From CAYUWH01 sp964448615 (GTDB lineage: Bacteria; Patescibacteriota; Gracilibacteria; Peribacterales; Peribacteraceae): a stretch of 23,358 nucleotides of DNA. The notes under the pieces are model-generated. The model made no database searches. It was given only the letters and a program-made list of their open reading frames with translations, and was not told the DNA's origin. Made by a program: the position numbers and the translations under genes. Position 1 is the first letter of the stretch, and each line of letters opens with the position of its first letter. Of the stretch, positions 14,913 through 21,593 are shown one piece after another. Location: the NCBI GenBank assembly GCA_964448615.1, contig CAYUWH010000020.1, forward strand, positions 1-23,358. Reading direction: 5' to 3'.

Positions 14913-15851
14913 TCAGGTCGGCGGCGTGCCCGGATCCTTCCACGTCTCCGGGGTGAACCACCCCGTGAAGATCGGGGTCGGGATCTCCGGCCGGTAGATC
15001 CAGACGAGGAAGGGGCCATCGATGACCAGGTCCGGCTTCGGGGCAGCAATGCTGCGGGACACAGCCATCGCGGCGGCGCTCTTCACGAAGCCGCCGAACT
15101 GGTTCATGCCGAACGCGGTCTGCTGCTTGGCCTGGACGATCCGGTCAGTGTTGCAGCACAATCCCTTAACCCAGGAGATGTCGATCTCCTGGTCGTAGGT
15201 GACCATGGGGAACACGACCGCGCCGAACTCCTCGGTCTCCTTCTCGGTCTCATCGATCTGGCGGAGCCAGTCGAGAAGCTGGAAGTCGGTCGGCGGGAGA
15301 TCCGCCTGCATCATGCAGACGTAGTCGCCTTCCTTGGTCGTGGCGACGGCGATGGGATTTTTGGCGTCCGGCGACCGGTGGAACGAGAGATTGGTCCGGC
15401 CGCTGTTCCTACGGGATCCGGCGCTCTTGAGCTTCACGGCCGGGAAACGGCCACGAATCTCGGTCACCTCGCCCTTGGCCTGCCACTCGAACACGAGCTT
15501 GAGGACGCTGGCCATCCCGAAGTCGTCGGGACCGCCGAACGGATCGAGCTGGATACGGAACCCCTCGTTGTGTAGGAATTCCTTGATACCCTCATAGCTT
15601 CGCGAGCAGATGCTCCGGAGTTCCGGCAGCTTGGCCATCAGCTCGCGCTTGTCCTGGAACGCCGCGAGCACTTCCAGCACCTTGCGCTGGTAGTAGTTGG
15701 TAGCGGTCCAGGCCGGATTGAGGCCCAGTTCGGCCTCGGCAGCCATCAGGCAGCCGACGATCGGCAGTACACAGAAGCTCTCGCTCTGGCGCTGAGCACC
15801 GTCACTTCCGCCACCCTGGGTCTCCTCGATCGGCTGCAGATGCAACACCAT
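14913..15851 (-). CDS. Serpin-like protein, possible protease inhibitor
   Basis: A 312-aa protein from ATG 15851, chosen because AAGGAG lies 6 bp before it; the frame is open to 15905. The second half follows the serpin plan: EFGAVVFPMVTYDQEIDISW resembles the E-V-x-V-x-L-P-K-F segment with its following helix; FGGFVKSAAAMAV resembles the reactive-loop hinge (G-x-x-x-A-A-A-x-A); and DGPFLVWIYRPEIPTPIFTGWF matches the closing R-P-F-L-F-x-I...G-x-x-L-F-x-G block. The hinge departs from the inhibitory consensus at several sites, and the protein is 60 or more residues shorter than usual, with a reduced N-terminal half, so inhibitory activity is uncertain. No signal peptide is seen. It looks more GC-rich in codon choice than its neighbours and has its own promoter, Shine-Dalgarno and terminators, which suggests acquisition. 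The serpin call is from motif recall, not a search. Confidence 0.65.
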   Translation of the reverse strand: MVLHLQPIEETQGGGSDGAQRQSESFCVLPIVGCLMAAEAELGLNPAWTATNYYQRKVLEVLAAFQDKRELMAKLPELRSICSRSYEGIKEFLHNEGFRIQLDPFGGPDDFGMASVLKLVFEWQAKGEVTEIRGRFPAVKLKSAGSRRNSGRTNLSFHRSPDAKNPIAVATTKEGDYVCMMQADLPPTDFQLLDWLRQIDETEKETEEFGAVVFPMVTYDQEIDISWVKGLCCNTDRIVQAKQQTAFGMNQFGGFVKSAAAMAVSRSIAAPKPDLVIDGPFLVWIYRPEIPTPIFTGWFTPETWKDPGTPPT

Positions 15852-15857
15852 GACTAT

Positions 15858-15863
15858 CTCCTT
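15858..15863 (-). promoter_or_regulatory. Strong Shine-Dalgarno of the serpin-like gene
   Basis: The minus strand reads AAGGAG, 6 bp before ATG 15851. It fixes the start of the serpin-like gene and is the only clear Shine-Dalgarno I found in the window. Confidence 0.8.
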
Positions 15864-15957
15864 TTTGGGAACACTTTTCGACAGAGAACAGCTTTCTGAT
15901 TTCATGCAAAAAAATCAACAAGCTGCTCTCGAACAACCGATAGTGCGAATGTTCAGA

Positions 15958-15973
15958 CGTGATCGGAATCACG
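15958..15973. promoter_or_regulatory. Inverted repeat CGTGAT-4-ATCACG in the serpin-like gene leader
   Basis: A perfect 6-bp inverted repeat with a 4-base loop, 9 bp downstream of the -10 element and so at the start of a leader of about 125 nt. It could be an operator or a 5' stabilising hairpin. Confidence 0.4.
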
Positions 15974-15981
15974 ACTTGGTT

Positions 15982-16009
15982 AATGTACATTAAAATATTG
16001 AAATGTCAA
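15982..16009 (-). promoter_or_regulatory. Promoter of the serpin-like gene
   Basis: On the minus strand: perfect -35 TTGACA (16004-16009), 16-bp spacer, -10 TACATT (15982-15987), in an AT-rich stretch just past the rpsG terminator. The leader to ATG 15851 is about 125 nt. Confidence 0.6.
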
Positions 16010-16030
16010 ATTATTTTTACATCTTCCACT

Positions 16031-16055
16031 AAAAGAAAACGCCCTATTCGGACGT
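16031..16055 (-). terminator. Terminator of rpoC-rpsL-rpsG
   Basis: ACG-x-CC (16039-16044) pairs with GG-x-CGT (16050-16055) around TATTC, followed on the minus strand by TTTTCTTTT. A T run (16060-16065) also follows on the plus strand, so it may act in both directions. Confidence 0.65.
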
Positions 16056-16086
16056 CTCCTTTTTTAATGCAATGCCTAAGAAAGAA

Positions 16087-16107
16087 TTACGCCTTCGCCA
16101 AATGCGC
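16087..16107 (-). pseudogene. Displaced copy of the rpsG 3' end
   Basis: In the rpsG direction these 21 bases read Ala-His-Leu-Ala-Lys-Ala-stop, the same seven codons that end the intact gene (16140-16160). Five of the seven codons differ, and every difference is in the third base (GCG/GCT, TTG/TTA, GCG/GCA, AAG/AAA, GCG/GCA). The copy lies 32 bp past the present stop and just before the terminator, so it looks like the older gene end pushed away from the gene body. Confidence 0.7.
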
Positions 16108-16139
16108 CCTTCGACAAGCTCAGTGCAGGCCCTCTCCGC
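16108..16139. repeat. Dispersed repeat between the two rpsG ends
   Basis: The core CCTTCGACAAGCTCAGTGCAGG matches a short imperfect palindrome found between genes in many bacteria. A diverged copy in the opposite orientation lies at 9889-9911 (CCTGCCCTGAGCAAGCCGAAGG). It fills the space between the rpsG stop and the displaced copy of the gene end. Confidence 0.7.
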
Positions 16140-16595
16140 TTATGCTTTTGCTAAATGAGCGAAGGCTTTATTAGCCTGTGCCATCTTGATCACATCCTGC
16201 TTCTTCTTCACGGCACCACCTTGCTCCGAGGAAGCATCGAGCAATTCCATGGCAAGCTTCTGGGCCATCGGCATGCCCTTGCGCTCACGGGCTGCATTCA
16301 AGATCCAACGAACCGAGAGAGCCGTCTGGCGCTTCGGAGTCACTTCCACCGGAACCTGGTACACCGCACCGGCCACACGCTTCGGACGTACCTCGACAAG
16401 CGGGGTCACGTTGAGCAACGCCTTGTTGAAGACTTCCATCGGATCTTCCTTGGTACGCGTTTTAATGATTTCGAGCGTATCCTTGAAGATACGGCGCGCA
16501 ATCGACTTCTTCCCCTGCATCATCATGCAGCAGATGAATTTCTCGATATAGGGGGTCGAGTCTTGCGGGATGTAGGGCTTAACGGGCTTTGCCAT
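16140..16595 (-). CDS. rpsG: 30S ribosomal protein S7
   Basis: A 151-aa protein (usual length about 156) that nucleates assembly of the 30S head on 16S rRNA and contacts tRNA at the exit site. Family blocks seen: KFICCMMMQGKKSIARRIF near residues 19-37, the ALLNVTPLVEVRPKRVAGAVYQVPVEV segment that binds RNA (about 59-85), then RWILNAAR and the Lys-rich C-terminal helix. It follows rpsL by 34 bp, in one transcript; this spacer is an AT-rich degenerate repeat with no Shine-Dalgarno and no clear S7 autoregulatory hairpin. Its last seven codons are duplicated downstream at 16087-16107 across a dispersed repeat. Confidence 0.97.
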   Translation of the reverse strand: MAKPVKPYIPQDSTPYIEKFICCMMMQGKKSIARRIFKDTLEIIKTRTKEDPMEVFNKALLNVTPLVEVRPKRVAGAVYQVPVEVTPKRQTALSVRWILNAARERKGMPMAQKLAMELLDASSEQGGAVKKKQDVIKMAQANKAFAHLAKA

Positions 16596-16629
16596 AGAGA
16601 ATTAAGAATTTAGAATGGAGAATTGAAAA

Positions 16630-17061
16630 TTATTTTGCAGCGCCAGCTTTCGGCCTGCGTGCACCGTAGCGGGAACGACCCTGCTTGCGGTTGCGCACAC
16701 CTTCCGTATCAAGCACACCGCGGACGATGTGGTAACGGACACCCGGAAGATCTTTCACGCGTCCTCCGCGGACGAGCACCACGCTGTGTTCCTGGAGGTT
16801 ATGCCCCTCTCCCATGATATACGCCTTTACTTCGTGACCATTGGTCAGGCGAACGCGGGCGATTTTGCGAAGAGCGGAGTTCGGCTTCTTTGGCGTCATC
16901 GTCGTAACCTTTAAGCATACTCCACGCTTGAAGGGCGCGCCTTTAGGCAACGGAACCGGGCGCATATTGAGCGCATTCCAGGTGTACTGCAGGGCAGGAG
17001 CCTTGGATTTATAGCGCTTTTGCTTGCGGGGCCGGCGGATGAGCTGATTGATGGTAGGCAT
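16630..17061 (-). CDS. rpsL: 30S ribosomal protein S12
   Basis: A 143-aa protein of the decoding centre that monitors codon-anticodon pairing. The conserved loops are intact: TPKKPNSALRKIARVRLTNG and GEGHNLQEHSVVLVRGGRVK followed by DLPGVRYHIVRG, the regions where streptomycin resistance arises in other bacteria. Compared with the 124-aa E. coli form there is an insertion of about 15 residues before KRGVC (YTWNALNMRPVPLPKGAPF), in the place where many Gram-positive S12 proteins also carry one. Gene order rpoC-rpsL-rpsG is the classical str order. A -10-like TACAAT lies at 17100-17105, but no good -35, so most expression probably comes from the rpoC promoter. Confidence 0.97.
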   Translation of the reverse strand: MPTINQLIRRPRKQKRYKSKAPALQYTWNALNMRPVPLPKGAPFKRGVCLKVTTMTPKKPNSALRKIARVRLTNGHEVKAYIMGEGHNLQEHSVVLVRGGRVKDLPGVRYHIVRGVLDTEGVRNRKQGRSRYGARRPKAGAAK

Positions 17062-17099
17062 AGGCGTAAGGAGACAGGATGGTAATGAGGATTTAGCTT

Positions 17100-17105
17100 A
17101 TTGTA
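17100..17105 (-). promoter_or_regulatory. Weak candidate -10 for rpsL
   Basis: The minus strand reads TACAAT 38 bp before ATG 17061. The expected -35 position reads TACAAA, a poor match, so this may be only a minor internal promoter. Confidence 0.3.
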
Positions 17106-17125
17106 AAGGGAAGAGTTGGTAGTTT

Positions 17126-17174
17126 GTAGTGAGTAGTAGGCAGAAACGGCTACTCACTACCGACTACTCACTAC
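17126..17174. repeat. Palindromic intergenic repeat abutting the rpoC stop
   Basis: GTAGTGAGTAG (17126-17136) and CTACTCACTAC (17150-17160) form an 11-bp perfect stem with a 13-base loop. A second CTACTCACTAC (17164-17174) directly adjoins the TGA stop of rpoC, which sits within the TAGTGAG pattern. There is no T run, so it is not a normal terminator. It may partly stop or stabilise the rpoC-rpsL transcript. Confidence 0.75.
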
Positions 17175-20100
17175 TCACTCGTCCGCATCATTCCCTGTAA
17201 AGCGGTTACGATAGACCTCGCCGGTCGGAATAAGGCGTCCGATAATGACGTTTTCCTTGAGTCCGACGAGCATATCGATCTTGCGGGTCGTGGCGGCGTC
17301 TACAAGCACGCGAATGGTTTCCTGGAAGGAAGCACCCGAGAGCCAAGAATCGGTGGCCAGCGCCACGCGCGTGATACCAAGAAGCAGCTGTTCGTAGGTC
17401 GCATGCTTGCCCTTCGCACCTTCGACCTTCTCATTCTCGTGGTCGACTTCGCCCTTATCGGCAACCTCTCCCGGCAAGAACTTGGTGTCGCCGGCATCCG
17501 TGATGCGGATCTTGGAGAACATCTTGCGAACGATGATCTCAAGGTGCTTATCGTTGATGGTCTGACCTTGCGAGGCGTAGATGTGCTGCACTTCCTGCAC
17601 CACGTAGTTCTGGACGGCGTACACACCTTTCTTCTCCAAGAGATCCTGAAGATTGAAGTGACCGACGTTCAGAGGATCACCAAGTTCCACTTTCTGGCCC
17701 GTCTTCACGAGCAAACTTTCGCGTCCGGCAAACAAATAGCTGCGCTCCTGCTTCTCGAAGTGACGAATGCGGATTGAACCATCACCTGTGTGCGTCACTT
17801 TTCCGGCAAGCGTCGCGCGAAGTACGGATTTGTCGTAGCGGGACTTCGCGATGATCGTGCGCTCCTCCACTTTGTCGCCCTTGTCGATGATGGTTTCGAA
17901 ACCAGGCGGCAAGTGGTAGATATCTTCGCCCGGCTCCTCTTCGTTGATCAAGATCGTCGTCTTGCCGCCTTGGTGCATCACTTTCACCACGCCGGCTACG
18001 TCTGCCAACTGAGCGGACGTGCGGGGGTTGCGGGCTTCGAACAATTCTTCAACGCGGGTAAGACCTTGCGTGATATCGGCTCCTTCGGCGACACCTCCCA
18101 TGTGGAAAGTTCTCATGGTGAGCTGCGTACCCGGTTCACCGATGGACTGCGCGGCGATGATACCGACCGGTGTTCCGATTTTGACGGTCTTGTTGTTGCC
18201 GAGATCGCGTCCGTAACACTTCACACAAATTCCACCCTTCGTCTTACACGTCATCACGGAGCGCACTTCCACTTCGTCGATCTTGTGCTCGTTGATGAGA
18301 TCGATGAGATCGGCATCCAAATCTTCGTTGCGCTTCGCGACAGTCTTACCATCTTTCTTAAGGTCGTTTGCGAGCGTGCGTCCGAAGATGCGGCTCTCAA
18401 ATTTTTCACCGATACGCTCGGAATCTTCGCGAGTAATGAGGTGCGGAGCTTTCGATCCACAGTCTTCCTCGCGGATGATGATGTCCTGCACAGCATCGAC
18501 CAAGCGACGCGTGAGGTAACCGGCTTCCGCCGTCTTCAAGGCCGTATCGGACTTACCCTTACGTCCTCCGTGTGTGGCGATAAAGTACTCAAGAACGGAG
18601 AATCCTTGCTTGAGGTTGGATTGAATCGGAAGTTCGATTGTGCGACCCGACGGGTTGGCAACGAGACCCTTCATACCGCCGAGCTGCGTGACCTGACCCC
18701 AGTTACCACGAGCGCCTGAGTCGATCACGTACGTAATATCGTTCTCCGGCTCCTTCAAGAAGTCGCGGACCATCGCGTTACTGATGAGGTTCTTCGTCTC
18801 GCTCCAGATACGGATCGCAGCACGGTAGCGCTCATCAGCCGTGATAAAGCCCTTCCAGAAGTAGTTGTTCATTTGGCGGATCTTCTCATTGGCTTCTGCG
18901 ACCAGCGTATCGTATTCCTTTGGCACCAAGATGTCGGAAGCAGAAATCGAGACGCCGGAGATTGTGCCGTACTTGAAGCCGATATCCTTGATGCGGTCCG
19001 CAAATTGCACCGTCTCCTCTTCTCCGCAAAGCTCCAGTGCCTTCGCGACCAAGCTGGAGAGTGCTTTCTTCGTCATCGGCTTTATGACATGACCGAGGCC
19101 GGCCGGCATGATTTCCTCGAAGCGCAGGCGGCCGACGGAGGTATCGATGATTTCGGTTTTGCCGTCCGCGGAAGACACGCGCACTTTGATCTTCGCCTGC
19201 AGGCTGATGACCTCGGATTCGTAGGCGAGGAACGCCTCGTCAGGACTTGAGAACACCATGCCATGCCCCTTCTTGTCATCGTGCACTTGGGTCAGGTAGT
19301 AACAGCCGAGCACCATGTCTTGGACCGGGTTGATGATCGGTTCACCGGCAGAAGGCTTGAGCACGTTGCGTGCGGCGGACATCAAGCTCTTCGCTTCTTC
19401 CTGCGCCTTTTCAGAGAGTGGCACGTGTACGGCCATTTGGTCTCCGTCGAAGTCGGCGTTGAAGGCGGTACAGGCAAGCGGGTGCAACTGGATCGCGAGA
19501 CCTTCGATGAGGGTGGGCTTAAAGGCCTGGATACCGAGGCGGTGGAGCGTCGGCGCACGGTTGAGAAGCACATACTTATCCTTAATGACTTCTTCGAGAA
19601 TGTCCCACACTTCGCGGGCGCCATCCTGAATCAAGCGCTCGGCGGCCTTCACGTTGTGCGCGAGTTCGCGGCGAATAATGGTTCCGATGACGAACGGCTT
19701 GAAGAGCTTCATCGCCATTTCCTTCGGCAAACCGCACTGATTCAGTTTGAGATGCGGGCCGGCGACGATCACGGAGCGACCGGAGTAGTCGACGCGCTTT
19801 CCGAGGAGGTTCTGGCGGAAGCGGCCCTGCTTTCCTTTCAACATGTCGGAGAGCGAGCGCAACTTGCGGCGGTCACCGGCGGTGAAGAGCGTCTTGCCTC
19901 CGCGAGCGGAGTTATTAAGCAGCGTATCGACCGCTTCCTGCAACATGCGCTTTTCGTTGCGGCAGATGACTTCCGGCGCACCGATGCTCATGAGCTTCTT
20001 CAAGCGGGAGTTTCTGTTGATGACGCGGCGGTACAAATCGTTCAAGTCCGAAGCGGCGAAGCGGCCACCATCGAGCTGCACCATCGGGCGCAAATCCGGA

Positions 20101-21020
20101 GGAAGAACCGGCAAACGCGTCGGAATCATCCACTCCGGGCGCACTTCGGCCTGGAGCAATGCGTTCACGAACTTCATGCGCTTCATCACTTTCTTCAGCT
20201 TCTGACCCGAAGACTTTTCACGCTCATCCTGCAAGTCCTTCGCGGTCGTCGCAAGATCGACGTTCATGATGACTTCGCGCAAGCTCTCGGCTCCGGTTCC
20301 GGCGCGGAACACGTGTCCGAATTTCATGTTCATTTCGCGGAATTTCAATTCGGAGAGCACGCCGCCGGAGTGGAGATTCTTCAAATCTTCCAACGCTTCC
20401 TTGTGGTTGCCCTTCAAGTTTTCCAAGCGATCGGCGGCATCTTTATCCAATGCATCGAGCTGCGCGCGCGTCGCATTGCTCTCGGTCAGCTGCTTTTTCT
20501 CCTCTTCATACTCACGCTGAATCTGCTTGCGGCGATTTTCCATGGATGCATTCAATTCCTTCTCCGCCTCCGACTTCATTTCCTCGTTCACCGAAATCAC
20601 GATGTACGCGGCGAAGTAGACGATCTGCTCGAGCGTCTTGATCGGAAGATCCAAGAGGAGGCCGATGCGCGACGGCGACGAACGCAAGAACCAAATGTGT
20701 GCGATCGGCACGGCCAGGTTAATGTGGCCCATGCGCTCGCGACGGACGATGCTGCGCGTCACTTCCACGCCGCATTTTTCACAGATCACCCCCTTATAGC
20801 GAATTCCCTTATACTTTCCGCAGAAACACTGGAAGTTCTTCGTCGGACCGAAGATACGCTCACAGAAGAGACCATCCGGCTCCGCACGCTGGGTACGGTA
20901 GTTGACGGTTTCCGCTTTGGTCACTTCTCCTCTCGACCACGCGAGAATGTCATCAGGACTGGCAACCGAGAGCGCGACTGCGTCAAAGGAATCGGTTGCG
21001 GAAGATGGGGTGGCGGACAT
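17175..21020 (-). CDS. rpoC: DNA-directed RNA polymerase subunit beta'
   Basis: A 1281-aa catalytic subunit of RNA polymerase. The active-site magnesium motif NADFDGD is at residues 521-527. The N-terminal zinc ribbon uses Cys 65, 67, 80 and 83 (CFCGKYKG...CEKCGVEV). The second zinc site uses Cys 854, 925, 932 and 935. The rudder/lid region, bridge-helix region (TQLGGMKGL, then THGGRKGKSDTALKTAEAGY) and C-terminal SIGEPGTQLTMRTFH block are all present. Length is in the normal range, with a short Ser/Ala-rich N-terminal extension before the usual start. A promoter lies 94-121 bp upstream of ATG 21020. rpoB is not upstream; a zinc-ribbon gene is. The TGA stop touches an intergenic palindromic repeat. 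Confidence 0.98.
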   Translation of the reverse strand: MSATPSSATDSFDAVALSVASPDDILAWSRGEVTKAETVNYRTQRAEPDGLFCERIFGPTKNFQCFCGKYKGIRYKGVICEKCGVEVTRSIVRRERMGHINLAVPIAHIWFLRSSPSRIGLLLDLPIKTLEQIVYFAAYIVISVNEEMKSEAEKELNASMENRRKQIQREYEEEKKQLTESNATRAQLDALDKDAADRLENLKGNHKEALEDLKNLHSGGVLSELKFREMNMKFGHVFRAGTGAESLREVIMNVDLATTAKDLQDEREKSSGQKLKKVMKRMKFVNALLQAEVRPEWMIPTRLPVLPPDLRPMVQLDGGRFAASDLNDLYRRVINRNSRLKKLMSIGAPEVICRNEKRMLQEAVDTLLNNSARGGKTLFTAGDRRKLRSLSDMLKGKQGRFRQNLLGKRVDYSGRSVIVAGPHLKLNQCGLPKEMAMKLFKPFVIGTIIRRELAHNVKAAERLIQDGAREVWDILEEVIKDKYVLLNRAPTLHRLGIQAFKPTLIEGLAIQLHPLACTAFNADFDGDQMAVHVPLSEKAQEEAKSLMSAARNVLKPSAGEPIINPVQDMVLGCYYLTQVHDDKKGHGMVFSSPDEAFLAYESEVISLQAKIKVRVSSADGKTEIIDTSVGRLRFEEIMPAGLGHVIKPMTKKALSSLVAKALELCGEEETVQFADRIKDIGFKYGTISGVSISASDILVPKEYDTLVAEANEKIRQMNNYFWKGFITADERYRAAIRIWSETKNLISNAMVRDFLKEPENDITYVIDSGARGNWGQVTQLGGMKGLVANPSGRTIELPIQSNLKQGFSVLEYFIATHGGRKGKSDTALKTAEAGYLTRRLVDAVQDIIIREEDCGSKAPHLITREDSERIGEKFESRIFGRTLANDLKKDGKTVAKRNEDLDADLIDLINEHKIDEVEVRSVMTCKTKGGICVKCYGRDLGNNKTVKIGTPVGIIAAQSIGEPGTQLTMRTFHMGGVAEGADITQGLTRVEELFEARNPRTSAQLADVAGVVKVMHQGGKTTILINEEEPGEDIYHLPPGFETIIDKGDKVEERTIIAKSRYDKSVLRATLAGKVTHTGDGSIRIRHFEKQERSYLFAGRESLLVKTGQKVELGDPLNVGHFNLQDLLEKKGVYAVQNYVVQEVQHIYASQGQTINDKHLEIIVRKMFSKIRITDAGDTKFLPGEVADKGEVDHENEKVEGAKGKHATYEQLLLGITRVALATDSWLSGASFQETIRVLVDAATTRKIDMLVGLKENVIIGRLIPTGEVYRNRFTGNDADE

Positions 21021-21068
21021 ACGGTTTTAGGGGAGAAAAAAACGCATAAGACTCCGCCGCTCCCCTCG

Positions 21069-21087
21069 CCTGTTCGTCTTAAACAGG
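21069..21087 (-). promoter_or_regulatory. Hairpin in the rpoC leader
   Basis: CCTGTT (21069-21074) and AACAGG (21082-21087) form a 6-bp stem with a 7-base loop, in the middle of the leader of about 87 nt between the rpoC promoter and start codon. A regulatory role is possible but unsupported. Confidence 0.3.
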
Positions 21088-21113
21088 AAGAGGAACGCCA
21101 GAGATGTGCCCCA

Positions 21114-21141
21114 ATTATAGGAAAGCAGCGTGATTACGCAA
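21114..21141 (-). promoter_or_regulatory. Promoter of rpoC-rpsL-rpsG
   Basis: On the minus strand: -35 TTGCGT (21136-21141), 16-bp spacer, perfect -10 TATAAT (21114-21119). The predicted transcript start is near 21107, giving a leader of about 87 nt before ATG 21020. Confidence 0.7.
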
Positions 21142-21170
21142 GAGGATTTTTCAGAATTCCGAAGAATGAC

Positions 21171-21509
21171 TCATGGTTTAAACAACTTCTCAAACGATCC
21201 ATCGGATCCTTGGATCGCATTGCGCAGAGAATCCACTTCGGACTCCTTCAAATACAGCGCAGAAGAGGCGTTTAAGCCGCTTTCTTTCTCTTCTTTCGCA
21301 TCCTGAGCTGCCTTCATCCCCTGTAACGAAGCATGGAGCACGATATACGCATCGCAGACCTCACATTTAAGCTGTAACAACACAAAATCATCACCTGTCA
21401 AACGTACCGAGGCAAACTCGACGGGAATCTTTTCTCCGCATTGCGGACAACGCATTTGCTGCTGAATGCGCTGGATAATCTGATGGAGGGTATGTGGGTC
21501 AAACTCCAT
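21171..21509 (-). CDS. Small zinc-ribbon protein, 112 aa
   Basis: I recognise no named family. A short N-terminal helix (MEFDPHTLHQIIQRIQQQ) leads to a two-knuckle zinc ribbon, CPQCGEKIPVEF...CEVCDAYIV, with CxxC pairs near residues 20-23 and 48-51. The C-terminal half is polar and probably helical (KEEKESGLNASSALYLKE). There is no signal peptide, so it is cytoplasmic. The frame is open to 21635, but that would run into the divergent gene and past a promoter. ATG 21509 lies 7 bp after a -10 element and is the better start. It directly precedes the rpoC promoter. Such ribbons often serve in nucleic-acid or protein contacts; its role is unknown. Confidence 0.75.
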   Translation of the reverse strand: MEFDPHTLHQIIQRIQQQMRCPQCGEKIPVEFASVRLTGDDFVLLQLKCEVCDAYIVLHASLQGMKAAQDAKEEKESGLNASSALYLKESEVDSLRNAIQGSDGSFEKLFKP

Positions 21510-21516
21510 GTGACTT

Positions 21517-21545
21517 ATGATACCACGAATCAAGAATCGGTGCAA
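21517..21545 (-). promoter_or_regulatory. Leaderless promoter of the zinc-ribbon gene
   Basis: On the minus strand: -35 TTGCAC (21540-21545), 17-bp spacer, -10 TATCAT (21517-21522), then 7 bp to ATG 21509. Transcription would begin at the start codon itself. This decides the gene start. Confidence 0.55.
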
Positions 21546-21593
21546 AAGTTCCCTCGATAACCAAAGACGTATCACTTGAACCAAAACCATAGT

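Noticed and set aside
15852..15905. Upstream extension of the serpin-like protein to 15905
   Set aside because: The strong AAGGAG at 15858-15863 fixes the start at ATG 15851, and the extra 18 residues are polar with no signal peptide.
16108..16139. Insertion sequence or attachment site at the rpsG end
   Set aside because: There is no transposase, no terminal inverted repeats of IS type and no integrase nearby. The 21-bp duplication differs at five sites, so it is not a fresh target-site duplication.
16596..16629. S7 autoregulatory site between rpsL and rpsG
   Set aside because: The spacer is only 34 bp of degenerate AATTC-type repeat with no stable hairpin.
62..21020. Recoded UGA (Gly), as in some CPR lineages
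   Set aside because: TGA ends rpoC, the serpin-like gene and the 596-aa secreted gene at family-consistent positions. No conserved protein needs TGA read-through.
19263..21275. A 670-codon open frame on the plus strand opposite rpoC
   Set aside because: Same reason: it mirrors rpoC codons, has no family features, and spans the rpoC promoter.
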